44,255 bases of DNA from Candidatus Electronema sp. Lineage in GTDB: Bacteria > Desulfobacterota > Desulfobulbia > Desulfobulbales > Desulfobulbaceae. How positions within the stretch are numbered: the stretch's first letter is position 1; each line of letters opens with the position of its first letter. The notes below the pieces were generated by a model. The model was not told the DNA's origin, did no database searches, and saw only the letters and a list, made by a program, of their open reading frames with translations. Location of the stretch: assembly GCA_026645415.1 (NCBI GenBank), contig JAPEVH010000054.1:1-44255 (forward strand), given 5' to 3'. Shown here one piece after another: positions 25,684 to 33,914 of this stretch. A program made the position numbers and the translations under genes.

Positions 25684-27207
25684 TCAGTTGAGGCCTCTAG
25701 CGGCCTTGAAGGTACTGCCGAAAGATTTCAGTGTGGCCCGAAACTTCTGATCAAGCTCAGAAGAGATACTCTGCTTTTCTTGGAGTTCGGTAAAGATGGA
25801 TGGCTCGTTCATCTCAATGTAACGATACAGTTCCTCCTCGTAGTCGGCTAGCAAATGCACGGGGAGACTATCTAAGAAACCTTTGGTACCCGCAAAGAGA
25901 ATAGTGACCTGCTTTTCCATCGATAAGGGCTGATACTGCCGCTGCTTGAGAATCTCTACCAACCGCTCACCGCGAGTTAACTTAGCCTGCGTAGCGGCAT
26001 CAAGATCAGAGCCAAAACCAGCAAAGGCAGCCAACTCACGGTACTGGGCCAGATCAAGACGCAGAGTACCTGCAACCTGCTTCATCGCCTTGACTTGAGC
26101 TGCGCCGCCGACGCGGGAGACGGAGATACCAACATTGATCGCTGGGCGAACACCAGCAAAGAAGAGGTTTGGCTCTAAGAAGACCTGCCCGTCAGTGATT
26201 GAGATAACGTTGGTCGGAATAAAGGCGGATACGTCACCAGCCTGCGTCTCAATAATCGGTAGGGCAGTCATTGAACCTGCGCCAAGTGCGTCGCTCAGTT
26301 TGGCAGCCCGCTCCAATAGCCGGGCGTGGTTGAAGAAGATGTCGCCAGGATATGCCTCGCGTCCAGGCGGACGGCGAAGGAGCAGAGACAGCTCACGATA
26401 GGATACGGCCTGCTTAGAGAGATCATCATAAACAATCAGAGAATGCTGACCCTTGTCACGGAAATACTCAGCCATTGCACAGCCAACCATTGCCGATACA
26501 TACTGCATCGGCGCAGGATCCGAGGCGCAGGCTGCAACTACGGTGGTGTACTTCATAGCTCCGTGCTTGCGCAGTGCTTCAACCACGAGTGCGACTGTGG
26601 ATTTTTTCTGACCAGTAGCCACATAAACGCAGTGTACGCCGGATCCTTTCTGCGCAATGATCGCATCCACGCAAAGGGCGGTCTTGCCGACTTGGCGGTC
26701 GCCGATGACTAGCTCGCGCTGGCCCCGGCCCACAGGAGTCATCGCATCAACCGCCTTATAGCCAGTGTAGCAGGGTTCATGCACACTCTTACGGGCAATA
26801 ACACCGGGAGCCAAAACCTCCATTTTTCTGGTTTCTTTGGCGTTCAACGGCCCTTTGCCGTCAATAGGCTGACCAATGCCGTCCACTACCCGACCTTCCA
26901 GCTCCGGCCCGACAGGGACCTCGGCGATCTTGCCGGTTCGTTTGACAATGTCACCCTCTTTGATCTTGCAGACATCGCCCATGAGTGCCACGCCGACGTT
27001 GTCCTGCTCTAAGTTAAGAGCTAACCCCATAATGCCGCTGGGAAACTCCAGCAGCTCCATAGCTTGACAGTTTTCCACGCCGTAAACACGAGCAATACCG
27101 TCTCCCACTGACAGAACAGTGCCAGTTTCCTTTAAATCGATGTTGCTTTCATAACCAGCAATCTGATCTTTAATGATCCTGCTGATTTCCGAGGCTTTGA
27201 TTTGCAT
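25684..27207 (-). CDS. atpA: ATP synthase F1 alpha subunit
   Basis: 507 residues, nucleotide-binding regulatory subunit. N-terminal [20 protein letters not shown], the P-loop GDRQVGKT (169-176), [20 protein letters not shown], and the family signature region [20 protein letters not shown] are present. The length and C-terminal helical domain are normal. Only seven bases separate it from atpH upstream. Confidence 0.98.
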   Translation of the reverse strand: MQIKASEISRIIKDQIAGYESNIDLKETGTVLSVGDGIARVYGVENCQAMELLEFPSGIMGLALNLEQDNVGVALMGDVCKIKEGDIVKRTGKIAEVPVGPELEGRVVDGIGQPIDGKGPLNAKETRKMEVLAPGVIARKSVHEPCYTGYKAVDAMTPVGRGQRELVIGDRQVGKTALCVDAIIAQKGSGVHCVYVATGQKKSTVALVVEALRKHGAMKYTTVVAACASDPAPMQYVSAMVGCAMAEYFRDKGQHSLIVYDDLSKQAVSYRELSLLLRRPPGREAYPGDIFFNHARLLERAAKLSDALGAGSMTALPIIETQAGDVSAFIPTNVISITDGQVFLEPNLFFAGVRPAINVGISVSRVGGAAQVKAMKQVAGTLRLDLAQYRELAAFAGFGSDLDAATQAKLTRGERLVEILKQRQYQPLSMEKQVTILFAGTKGFLDSLPVHLLADYEEELYRYIEMNEPSIFTELQEKQSISSELDQKFRATLKSFGSTFKAARGLN

Positions 27208-27214
27208 CTGACTT

Positions 27215-27760
27215 TTATCTCCCCTTGATAGATTCTTTTAATCCATTAAGCTGTGTTCGTATGCTGCCGTCCAGCACCAAATCGCCGACCCTAGCTACCA
27301 TGCCACCAATAATTGAAGGATCAACCTGCGCTTCGAGAAGAACTTTATGCCCAGTAAGATCTTCGAGACTGGTGCGGATTTTTTCTAGCAGGGTGCTGTC
27401 CAATTCGACAGCAGAAGTAACAAAACCATGACTGATGTTATCCTCTTGCTCGATCATGGTACGCACTTGACTGGCAACTTCCGGCAGCACCGAGATTCTT
27501 TTTTTCTCTACTAAAAGATGAAAAAAAGAAGAGAGGAGCGCATCTGCGCCTGCTGCTTCGGCGATTCCGGTCATAACGTTTTGCCGTACTTCGAGAGGAT
27601 AAAGAGGATTGGTCAGCGCATCAGCAATGCCAAGTTCAGGCTGATTAAAAAGATCAGCTATTGCTTTGAGGGTCTGCGCATAGATTTTCGCTGTACCGTT
27701 CTCTTTACCAAGGGCAAAAATAGCCCTAGCATACCGTTTCGCTAAGATTATCTGTTTCAT
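27215..27760 (-). CDS. atpH: ATP synthase F1 delta subunit
   Basis: 181 residues. N-terminal [20 protein letters not shown], then a helical domain, and the C-terminal family motif [20 protein letters not shown] followed by [13 protein letters not shown]. This is the peripheral-stalk protein (OSCP homologue). Its start overlaps the stop of atpF (ATGA), so the two are translationally coupled. Confidence 0.96.
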   Translation of the reverse strand: MKQIILAKRYARAIFALGKENGTAKIYAQTLKAIADLFNQPELGIADALTNPLYPLEVRQNVMTGIAEAAGADALLSSFFHLLVEKKRISVLPEVASQVRTMIEQEDNISHGFVTSAVELDSTLLEKIRTSLEDLTGHKVLLEAQVDPSIIGGMVARVGDLVLDGSIRTQLNGLKESIKGR

Positions 27761-28440
27761 TGCGCCCTGCCTGTTTTGTCGAGGTATTGTTCAATAATTG
27801 CGATATGATCTGTCGGAGTCAGATGTTTGACAATGAGCTGCTCCGCCATAGCTGTTGCCTGCTCTGCAACTTCTTCTTGGAGACCACGTTGTGCCGCAGC
27901 CATAGCAGCCTGCACCGCTGCCGAAGCCTGTCGCTTGATTTCTTGGGCTGCATGTTCTGCTTCGGCGAGAATCCGTTCTTTTTCTTTCGTAGCTAAAGAA
28001 ACGGCCCGTTCTACGGTCAGAGCAATTTCTTCCTCCATTCCAGCAAGTCGCGTCTCAAATTCTTTGCACGCCTGCTCTGCCTCATCGCGGCGAGCTTGCA
28101 TTTCTTTCAAGTCCTCGGCAATAGTCCGGCGGCGGCCTCCTAGAAATCCAGCAATTGGTTTGCCACCAAACTTTACTAAAAGCAAGACTAATGCAGCGAA
28201 GTTCAGCGTTCGCCAAAGCAAATCTTTCAGTTTTGCTCCGGTGATCATTGGGGCAGCATGATGACCTGCAGCTTCACCATGCTCTCCTACCGCCGTATGG
28301 CCAGCCTGTTCCGCCATCGTTGCATGAGTAGCGTGATTCTCTTCGCCATGCTCGGCAGCAAGTACGGTTCCTGTTGCTCCTATATACAAAAAAGCGGCCA
28401 GCAACAGTGGTAGGGCTTTTTTGAGTTTTTGCGTATTCAT
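27757..28440 (-). CDS. atpF: ATP synthase F0 b subunit with His-rich N-terminal extension
   Basis: 227 residues, longer than the usual 155-165. The N-terminus is a signal-like hydrophobic segment (KKALPLLLAAFLYIGATGTV LAA) followed by a His/Glu/Ala-rich stretch of about 40 residues (around 30-65). The true membrane helix comes next (LLWRTLNFAALVLLLVKFGG) and then the long charged dimerisation helix typical of b subunits. The extension is probably periplasmic, and the first hydrophobic segment may be cleaved. It is coupled by overlaps to b' upstream and delta downstream. Genes for a and c are not in this window. Confidence 0.94.
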   Translation of the reverse strand: MNTQKLKKALPLLLAAFLYIGATGTVLAAEHGEENHATHATMAEQAGHTAVGEHGEAAGHHAAPMITGAKLKDLLWRTLNFAALVLLLVKFGGKPIAGFLGGRRRTIAEDLKEMQARRDEAEQACKEFETRLAGMEEEIALTVERAVSLATKEKERILAEAEHAAQEIKRQASAAVQAAMAAAQRGLQEEVAEQATAMAEQLIVKHLTPTDHIAIIEQYLDKTGRAQ

Positions 28441-28868
28441 GCCTTTAGACTCCTTCCTAATATTTTGGCTGCCATTTCTTGAGCAACAGCTTCTATATCA
28501 CCAAGTAGCTCCTGTCGAGCAGTATCAAAACTAGATTTAATTTCAGCAAGCTGTTGTTCTTTTTCGTGGTCAGCTTCCTGACGGATAGCAGCAATCTTGT
28601 CAGCACCTTCTGCTACAGCATTGTTTCTCGCTGTATCCAATGCCTTTTTTGCCTTTGCACTTGCTGCCTGCATCTTTTTGTCTACTTCTATCCGACGCTT
28701 CTCACTGCGGCGTTCAAATTTCTCTACATCGCCATTGAGATCGTCCAAATTTTCTTGTCGTCTGTCCATAATATCGAGAATTGGTCTGTATAAAACTCGA
28801 TTAAGGACGATCATCAGCACAATCATGTTGATGATGTGAATAAAAAGTGTGATGTCAATTGAAATCAT
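28437..28868 (-). CDS. ATP synthase F0 b' subunit
   Basis: 143 residues from the ATG at 28868, chosen because CAGGAG lies seven bases upstream; the frame extends further upstream but without a ribosome site. One membrane helix at the N-terminus (ISIDITLFIHIINMIVLMIV) is followed by the conserved LNRVLYRPILDIMDRRQENL and a long charged coiled coil. It forms a heterodimeric peripheral stalk with the other b subunit. It is the first gene of the operon. Confidence 0.93.
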   Translation of the reverse strand: MISIDITLFIHIINMIVLMIVLNRVLYRPILDIMDRRQENLDDLNGDVEKFERRSEKRRIEVDKKMQAASAKAKKALDTARNNAVAEGADKIAAIRQEADHEKEQQLAEIKSSFDTARQELLGDIEAVAQEMAAKILGRSLKA

Positions 28869-29171
28869 ATAACCGCTCCTGATTCCTGAAAAAATAAATT
28901 GTCCCTTGGTAGGGTGGATAACTGTGTCAGTCAAGTTGATGACATTTACTACAAAAATTGCCAGATTATGTCAAATCTTTTTTGCGGATTTTTGCAGTAG
29001 CTTCAACTGGTTCTATACTACCATATCTACGGTTATGTATTTTTGCTGAAAAACTTGTTATTACGTATTGTTAACTTTGATACAAAAATGAGAGTAAAAA
29101 ATTTGGTTCGACTTTTCCATTCTCTTGACTATAATGGATAATATAAATTTCTAAATTTCTGGAGATAGAGG
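28869..29171. other. Divergent intergenic region upstream of the atp operon
   Basis: 303 bases with no supported gene, AT-rich. It must hold the promoters of the atp operon (minus) and of the YHS-protein gene (plus). Several AT-rich hexamers are present, but none forms a well-spaced -35/-10 pair that I would call. Confidence 0.5.
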
Positions 29172-29453
29172 ATGGGGCCGCTGCGGCTACTAATTCTTAC
29201 CCTGCTAGGGTATCTTGCTTGGAGGTTGCTCTACAGCCATCTCCGCGAAAAAATAAAAAAGGAATTATGGCAACAAGAGCGAAAAAAGAAGGAAAAGGTA
29301 GAAGATGTGCTAGAGGAAGATCCCGTTTGCCATACCCTTATACCGCGTTCTCAAGCCGTTCGTTTACGTTATAATGATAAAACATATTATTTTTGCAGCG
29401 AAACTTGCTGCGATATTTTTATAGACAGGCAGCAAGGAGCCGTTAAAAAATGA
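29172..29453 (+). CDS. Small membrane protein with C-terminal YHS/TRASH-like metal-binding domain
   Basis: 93 residues: an N-terminal membrane helix ([18 protein letters not shown]), a highly charged linker ([20 protein letters not shown]), and a C-terminal motif [20 protein letters not shown] then [12 protein letters not shown]. The DPVC...YFCSxxC pattern is that of YHS/TRASH domains, which bind metals such as copper or iron through cysteines. Similar small proteins with a membrane anchor are known from many deltaproteobacteria. The stop overlaps the next start (ATGA), coupling it to the transaldolase gene. Confidence 0.87.
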   Translation: MGPLRLLILTLLGYLAWRLLYSHLREKIKKELWQQERKKKEKVEDVLEEDPVCHTLIPRSQAVRLRYNDKTYYFCSETCCDIFIDRQQGAVKK

Positions 29454-30094
29454 AGTTTTTTATTGATACCGCCAATATTGAGGAAATTAAGAAAGGTTTG
29501 GAACTCGGCATGGTTGATGGTGTGACCACTAACCCTTCGCTTGTTTCCAAGGAACAGCGTCCTTTCAAAGAAATTCTTCTTGATATCTGTACATTGGTTA
29601 ACGGGCCAATCAGTGCAGAGGTGGTAAGTTTGGAGGCTGCGGGCATGATTAAAGAGGCTCGTGAACTTGCCAAATTGCATGAAAACATTGTGATCAAAGT
29701 TCCAATGCTTACAGAGGGACTTAAGGCAGTTAAGCAGCTTACAGCCGAAGGAATCAAGAGTAATGTTACATTGATTTTTTCTTCAGCCCAAGCATTCCTT
29801 GCAGCTAAGGCTGGAGCCACCTATGTGAGTCCTTTTGTTGGTCGCCTTGATGATATTGCCCAAGATGGAATGACGCTTGTTCAAGACATCATGACTATTT
29901 TTCAGAAGTATAATCTGAGAACTGAAGTTATTGTCGCCTCAGTACGTAGCCCTATGCACGTCATCCAATCTGCTTTGATTGGGGCTGACATAGCGACCAT
30001 TCCTTATAAGGTAATTGCTCAGATGGCTAAACATCCACTCACTGACATTGGTATCGAGCAGTTCCTTGCTGACTGGGAGCAACGACAGAAATAA
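29450..30094 (+). CDS. Transaldolase / fructose-6-phosphate aldolase (TalC/FSA type)
   Basis: 214 residues, the short transaldolase subfamily. [20 protein letters not shown], the TTNPS motif in [14 protein letters not shown], the Schiff-base lysine K83 in ENIVIKVPM, and [16 protein letters not shown] are all present. Members catalyse either transaldolase transfer or fructose-6-phosphate aldolase cleavage; sequence alone does not decide. In the cytoplasm it would serve the non-oxidative pentose phosphate pathway. It is coupled to the YHS-domain gene and followed 23 bases later by a lytic transglycosylase gene. Confidence 0.93.
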   Translation: MKFFIDTANIEEIKKGLELGMVDGVTTNPSLVSKEQRPFKEILLDICTLVNGPISAEVVSLEAAGMIKEARELAKLHENIVIKVPMLTEGLKAVKQLTAEGIKSNVTLIFSSAQAFLAAKAGATYVSPFVGRLDDIAQDGMTLVQDIMTIFQKYNLRTEVIVASVRSPMHVIQSALIGADIATIPYKVIAQMAKHPLTDIGIEQFLADWEQRQK

Positions 30095-30117
30095 CAACAA
30101 AGCAGGAGAAGTTTGTT

Positions 30118-30822
30118 ATGCGGAACAGTGAACTATGTTATCTTCTTGTTTTGTTTTGTTTACTTTCTCATGTCGCGTACGCGCAAGGAGCAATGTACAA
30201 ATACACTGATGAGCGTGGAATAGTTCACTACACTAATGTTCCTGCGGATAAACGCTATCGTCCTGTTACATATAGTCTTCCTTCGGGAAAACCAAAGCTG
30301 ACAATTAGATCTGTTCCTGATGTGTATAGTATAGATCGTCGACAGCTTCGTTTTGGCAATACGTTGTATCATACTAATTTCGATCATCATATCGAACATG
30401 CTGCTCGTATTAATCGGGTTGATCCAATGTTGGTCAAGGCCGTTATCAAAACAGAATCAAATTTTAATCGCTATGCTGTTTCCTCCAAGGGTGCTCAAGG
30501 CTTAATGCAGCTCATGCCTGCAACTGCTAAGTATTTAAATGTTCAAGACCCATTTGATCCTTGGCAGAACATCTATGGCGGTACAAAATACCTACGAGAG
30601 TTGCTAGATAGTTTTAATGGTGATTTACGTCTCAGTATTGCAGCCTACAATGCTGGCCCAACTAGAGTGATGAAATTAGGCGGGGTACCGCGTATTCCAG
30701 AAACGATTTCCTATGTTGGTAAAGTGATCCGTCAGTATCAGAACTATCGGAATTCAGGTCGTTACTCCTATATGCCGCTTAAAACAAGTATCCGTGTCCG
30801 TCAGTTAGTTACAATCAACTGA
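30118..30822 (+). CDS. Lytic transglycosylase with DUF4124-like N-terminal domain
   Basis: 234 residues. A signal peptide (CYLLVLFCLLSHVAYA) is followed by MYKYTDERGIVHYTNVPADK, the DUF4124-type motif common in envelope proteins. The SLT domain starts near residue 90: MLVKAVIKTESNFNRYAVSS with catalytic Glu113, then KGAQGLMQLMPATAKYL, YGGTKYLRELLDSFNGDLRL and AAYNAGPTRVM. It cleaves the glycan strands of peptidoglycan in the periplasm. Such enzymes often accompany envelope-spanning machines; here it precedes the pilMNOP operon by 126 bases with a weak terminator between. AGGAG lies upstream of the start. Confidence 0.94.
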   Translation: MRNSELCYLLVLFCLLSHVAYAQGAMYKYTDERGIVHYTNVPADKRYRPVTYSLPSGKPKLTIRSVPDVYSIDRRQLRFGNTLYHTNFDHHIEHAARINRVDPMLVKAVIKTESNFNRYAVSSKGAQGLMQLMPATAKYLNVQDPFDPWQNIYGGTKYLRELLDSFNGDLRLSIAAYNAGPTRVMKLGGVPRIPETISYVGKVIRQYQNYRNSGRYSYMPLKTSIRVRQLVTIN

Positions 30823-30829
30823 ATAGAAA

Positions 30830-30856
30830 AAGGTAAAAGTAACCTTGCTTTTTTTT
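30830..30856 (+). terminator. Weak intrinsic terminator after the transglycosylase gene
   Basis: Short stem AAGGT/ACCTT (30830-30834 with 30842-30846) followed by GC and eight T. The five-pair stem is weak, so read-through into pilM is likely. Confidence 0.4.
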
Positions 30857-30948
30857 CACAGTATGCGCTATATAGTCTATATGTGTCTTGCATCATAGGA
30901 ATGGCTTTATTACCGACAGACAGATTAAGCTGACAGACAGAAAAGAAT

Positions 30949-31998
30949 ATGGCAAAAAAAGAACTCCCCATTGTCGGTATAGATATAGGCTCTCATGCCG
31001 TGAAAATTTGCGAGGTACGACGATCTGGCAAAAGCAGTTATGAGCTAATTAGTCTTGGTACAGCAGCTATTTCACCTGGTGCTGTAGACGATGGTGCATT
31101 ACAAGATGCAGAAGATGTTGCTGCTGCTATTGCAGAGCTGATTAGTAATCTGAAAATTAAAAATAAGCGGGTAGGGCTTTCTATTTCAGGCTACTCCGTT
31201 ATTGTTAAAAAAATTAATATTGAGATAGAAAATGAAGAGGCGTTAGCTGACCGTCTCCACGAAGAAGCTGAACAATATATACCTTTTGATATCAAAGAAG
31301 TGTATTTGGATTTTCAGGTGATCAAGGCAGCAAAAGGTGAATTCGAGCGAAGTGAGGTTATGCTTGTTGCTGCCAAGAAAGAAGTGGTCGATGCTTATCT
31401 GGAAATGATAAAAGGATTAAAATTAGTTCCTGTGCTCGTGGATGTGGATGGTTTTGCACTGGAAAATATATGGAACACTATATCTGGTAGTGGAAAAAAT
31501 GTTTGTTTAGTAGATATTGGTGCATCAAAGATGAACATTAACATCATTTCTGGTGGCACCTCTGTGCTCGCCCGTGATGTAGTGACTGGCAGTGACAATA
31601 TTAGTCAAGAAATTGCTAATAGACTGGATCTGGATTATGATGTAGCTGAAAAAATAAAGCTGGGGCGGCAATCAGCTGACGAAGAAGATCAAGAGGAACT
31701 GCACGATATTTTTAATAGTATTTGTACTCGATGGGTATTGGAAATTAAAAAGGCTATTGATCTGTATCGGAATAATAATCCCGATAACCCGTTAAGTGCT
31801 CTAGTGCTTAGTGGCGGAGGGGCAAAAGTTCAAGGATTGAGAGAGTATTTAGCTAAAGAAACAGGGTTAGAAGTTATTTGCTTCAATCCATTTGAAGGTA
31901 TGAAAATTAATAAGAAAATAGATATGGAATATCTCAAGGTAGCCGCACCTGAAATGTCCATAGCAACCGGACTGGCCATCCGGCCGGCAGAGTTCTAA
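30949..31998 (+). CDS. pilM: Type IV pilus assembly actin-like ATPase PilM
   Basis: 349 residues with the FtsA/PilM actin-like fold: phosphate 1 loop VGIDIGSHAVKICEVRR, phosphate 2 region VCLVDIGASKMNINIISGG and adenosine region ALVLSGGGAKVQGLREYLAK. PilM is cytoplasmic and binds the N-terminal tail of PilN, connecting the motor to the inner-membrane alignment complex. It is the first gene of pilM-N-O-P, with pilN starting three bases after its stop. The ribosome site is weak (AAAAGAA). Confidence 0.96.
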   Translation: MAKKELPIVGIDIGSHAVKICEVRRSGKSSYELISLGTAAISPGAVDDGALQDAEDVAAAIAELISNLKIKNKRVGLSISGYSVIVKKINIEIENEEALADRLHEEAEQYIPFDIKEVYLDFQVIKAAKGEFERSEVMLVAAKKEVVDAYLEMIKGLKLVPVLVDVDGFALENIWNTISGSGKNVCLVDIGASKMNINIISGGTSVLARDVVTGSDNISQEIANRLDLDYDVAEKIKLGRQSADEEDQEELHDIFNSICTRWVLEIKKAIDLYRNNNPDNPLSALVLSGGGAKVQGLREYLAKETGLEVICFNPFEGMKINKKIDMEYLKVAAPEMSIATGLAIRPAEF

Positions 31999-32001
31999 GT
32001 C

Positions 32002-32592
32002 ATGTTGCGGATCAATCTCCTGCCTGTCAGGAAAATTAAACAGCAGTTCATTGCCAAACAACAAATTAAAATTTTTGGCATAACTGTAGTCTCATTGCTG
32101 GCGGTATTAATATTATATACTCTAATATTATTTAGCACGGCAACGACATTGCATGATGAAAATCAAAAATTAGAAGCTAAAAAGCAGCAGCTTGCTAAAA
32201 TACTTAAAGAAATAGAAGAGCTTGAAAAGAATAAAGAACTCATTGAAAAACAAACTGCGATTGTTGAGAAACTGAAAAAAACCTCAGCGCTAAGTGCATA
32301 CGTCTTGAACGAAGTGGCTAACATTACGCCTAATGAACGAATGTGGCTAACTAGCCTTGACCAAAGTGGCAGCACTATGAAATTGGATGGGATGGCTTTA
32401 GATAATCAGACGGTTGCAGAATACATGCAACAGCTTGAAAATTCAAAGTATATTTCAGGTGTAACTTTAACGAGTTCCGCTCTAGCAAATTACGCTGGCA
32501 GAAATCTTAAGAAATTTTCCCTATCCTGTACAGTTGGTATGGGAGAGGAAAAGACAGAGCAAACAGTTGAAGAAACAGCAGCAAAAAAATAA
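32002..32592 (+). CDS. pilN: Type IV pilus assembly protein PilN
   Basis: 196 residues. It begins MLRINLLPVRK, the conserved INLLP motif that binds PilM, followed by a single membrane helix (about residues 25-47) and a periplasmic coiled coil (about 50-90). The C-terminal part is a small alpha/beta domain (MWLTSLDQSGSTMKLDGMAL). It pairs with PilO in the alignment subcomplex. Gene order and spacing are those of a pilM-N-O-P operon. Confidence 0.95.
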   Translation: MLRINLLPVRKIKQQFIAKQQIKIFGITVVSLLAVLILYTLILFSTATTLHDENQKLEAKKQQLAKILKEIEELEKNKELIEKQTAIVEKLKKTSALSAYVLNEVANITPNERMWLTSLDQSGSTMKLDGMALDNQTVAEYMQQLENSKYISGVTLTSSALANYAGRNLKKFSLSCTVGMGEEKTEQTVEETAAKK

Positions 32593-32606
32593 AGTAATAA
32601 CAGATT

Positions 32607-33260
32607 ATGGCACCTAAAAAATCTTCTGCAGCAAAGAAAAATTTATCTGCTCAATATGAAGAATTTATCGAGAAAAAATATATCCCTTTAAATAAAAATA
32701 TTAAAATTGCTATAGCTGCTGGAGTTATTATAGGATTACTTGCTTTATTCTATTTTGTCATTTATAGTCCAAAACAAGAAGAAATTGACAAATTAACAAC
32801 TACACAAAAAAGTTTAAAAAGTGATGTTGATAAAGCAGAGCAAGCTGCATCTAATTTACCTCATCATAAAGAAGAACTCGCTATTGCACAGAAAAAATTT
32901 GAAGAAATTTCTGTTATTTTGCCTAAAGAGCAAGAAATCCCTGACTTACTTCGCAATATATCTGATCTTGGTAAACGAGCAGGCTTAGATTTCGTCTCAT
33001 TCAAACCTGGCAAAGAAGTACCTAAAGATTTTTATGCCGAGATTCCTATTAGTATCCAGCTCCTTGGCCCATACCACAACATAGGCTATTTTCTTGGCAA
33101 AGTTAGCATGATGGAACGCTTAGTGACGGTCGATAATATTAAAATGAGTTCTCCTAAGGAAGTAGAGGGAGAAATGTTGTTAAACTCCTCCTGTAATCTG
33201 CTTACCTATCGTCAAGGAGCACCCTCTTCCCCTGACGGCAATCAAAATCAGAAAAAATGA
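32607..33260 (+). CDS. pilO: Type IV pilus assembly protein PilO
   Basis: 217 residues with a basic cytoplasmic tail, one membrane helix (IAIAAGVIIGLLALFYFVIY), a coiled coil (about residues 65-105) and a periplasmic domain with LPKEQEIPDLLRNISDLGKR, then the ferredoxin-like segment containing LGPYHNIGYFLGKVSMMERL. It forms heterodimers with PilN. The stop overlaps the ATG of pilP (ATGA), so they are translationally coupled. Confidence 0.95.
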   Translation: MAPKKSSAAKKNLSAQYEEFIEKKYIPLNKNIKIAIAAGVIIGLLALFYFVIYSPKQEEIDKLTTTQKSLKSDVDKAEQAASNLPHHKEELAIAQKKFEEISVILPKEQEIPDLLRNISDLGKRAGLDFVSFKPGKEVPKDFYAEIPISIQLLGPYHNIGYFLGKVSMMERLVTVDNIKMSSPKEVEGEMLLNSSCNLLTYRQGAPSSPDGNQNQKK

Positions 33261-33766
33261 AAGCAGATAGAGTGCAGCTACTATTCACAACAACAAAATG
33301 TATATTCCTAAGCATTTTGTTCTCTGTTGCGATAGTAATTTTACCTGCTGTCGCCGCCCAAGAAGAAGCTTTAGCTCCTAATCAGATGAATGGATTTGAT
33401 TATCCTTTAGATAATCGCCCAGATCCTTTTTATCCGTTTATATCGAAAGAGAAAGCAATAGCAACAATAGATACGGAACTTGTCGATATAAATGGCGAAA
33501 AATTGACTGGTATGCAGCTATTTGAGCCAGGGCAACTTACACTTGTAGCTGTAATGAGCACAGCTAATGGAAAAGTTGCTATGGCGGAGGATGTTACCGG
33601 AAAAGGATATATCCTTCAGAAAAATATGTTGATTGGTAAACGAGGTCAGATTATACGTATTGAAAATGGGCAGGTCTTTATTAAAGAGACATTAGAAACC
33701 AAGTCTGGAAAAGTGAGCTACAATGAAATTGTTATGCGCCTAAAGAAAGATGAAGAAAAAAAATAA
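33257..33766 (+). CDS. pilP: Type IV pilus assembly protein PilP
   Basis: 169 residues. A signal peptide or anchor (ILFSVAIVILPAVAA) ends in an AxA-type site; there is no lipobox cysteine there, unlike the classical lipoprotein PilP. The mature part has NRPDPFYPFISKEKA, corresponding to the (R)DPF motif of PilP, then a beta-rich HR domain (LTLVAVMSTANGKVAMAED, GYILQKNMLIGKRGQIIRIE). It links PilNO to the outer-membrane secretin in the periplasm. Confidence 0.92.
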   Translation: MKADRVQLLFTTTKCIFLSILFSVAIVILPAVAAQEEALAPNQMNGFDYPLDNRPDPFYPFISKEKAIATIDTELVDINGEKLTGMQLFEPGQLTLVAVMSTANGKVAMAEDVTGKGYILQKNMLIGKRGQIIRIENGQVFIKETLETKSGKVSYNEIVMRLKKDEEKK

Positions 33767-33914
33767 GGGTAGATAACAATATATTCACTATATTTCTTCT
33801 ACAAAGAAAATAGTAACAATCATTCAAAATGATGGAGTGGAAAAGGCGTGGATGAAAAAGAATTTATATAACCGCTCCAACAAGAACGTCGTCAAGCAAA
33901 GGGAGGCAGAGAAT

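Noticed and set aside
29125-29147. TTGACT and a TATAAA-like hexamer upstream of the YHS-protein gene as a sigma-70 promoter.
   Set aside because: The spacer is only about 11 bases, too short.
30845-30880. Sigma-54 or sigma-70 promoter upstream of pilM.
   Set aside because: No GG at the -24 position for sigma-54; the TTGCTT/TATATA pair lies in a T-rich tail and is too weak to call.
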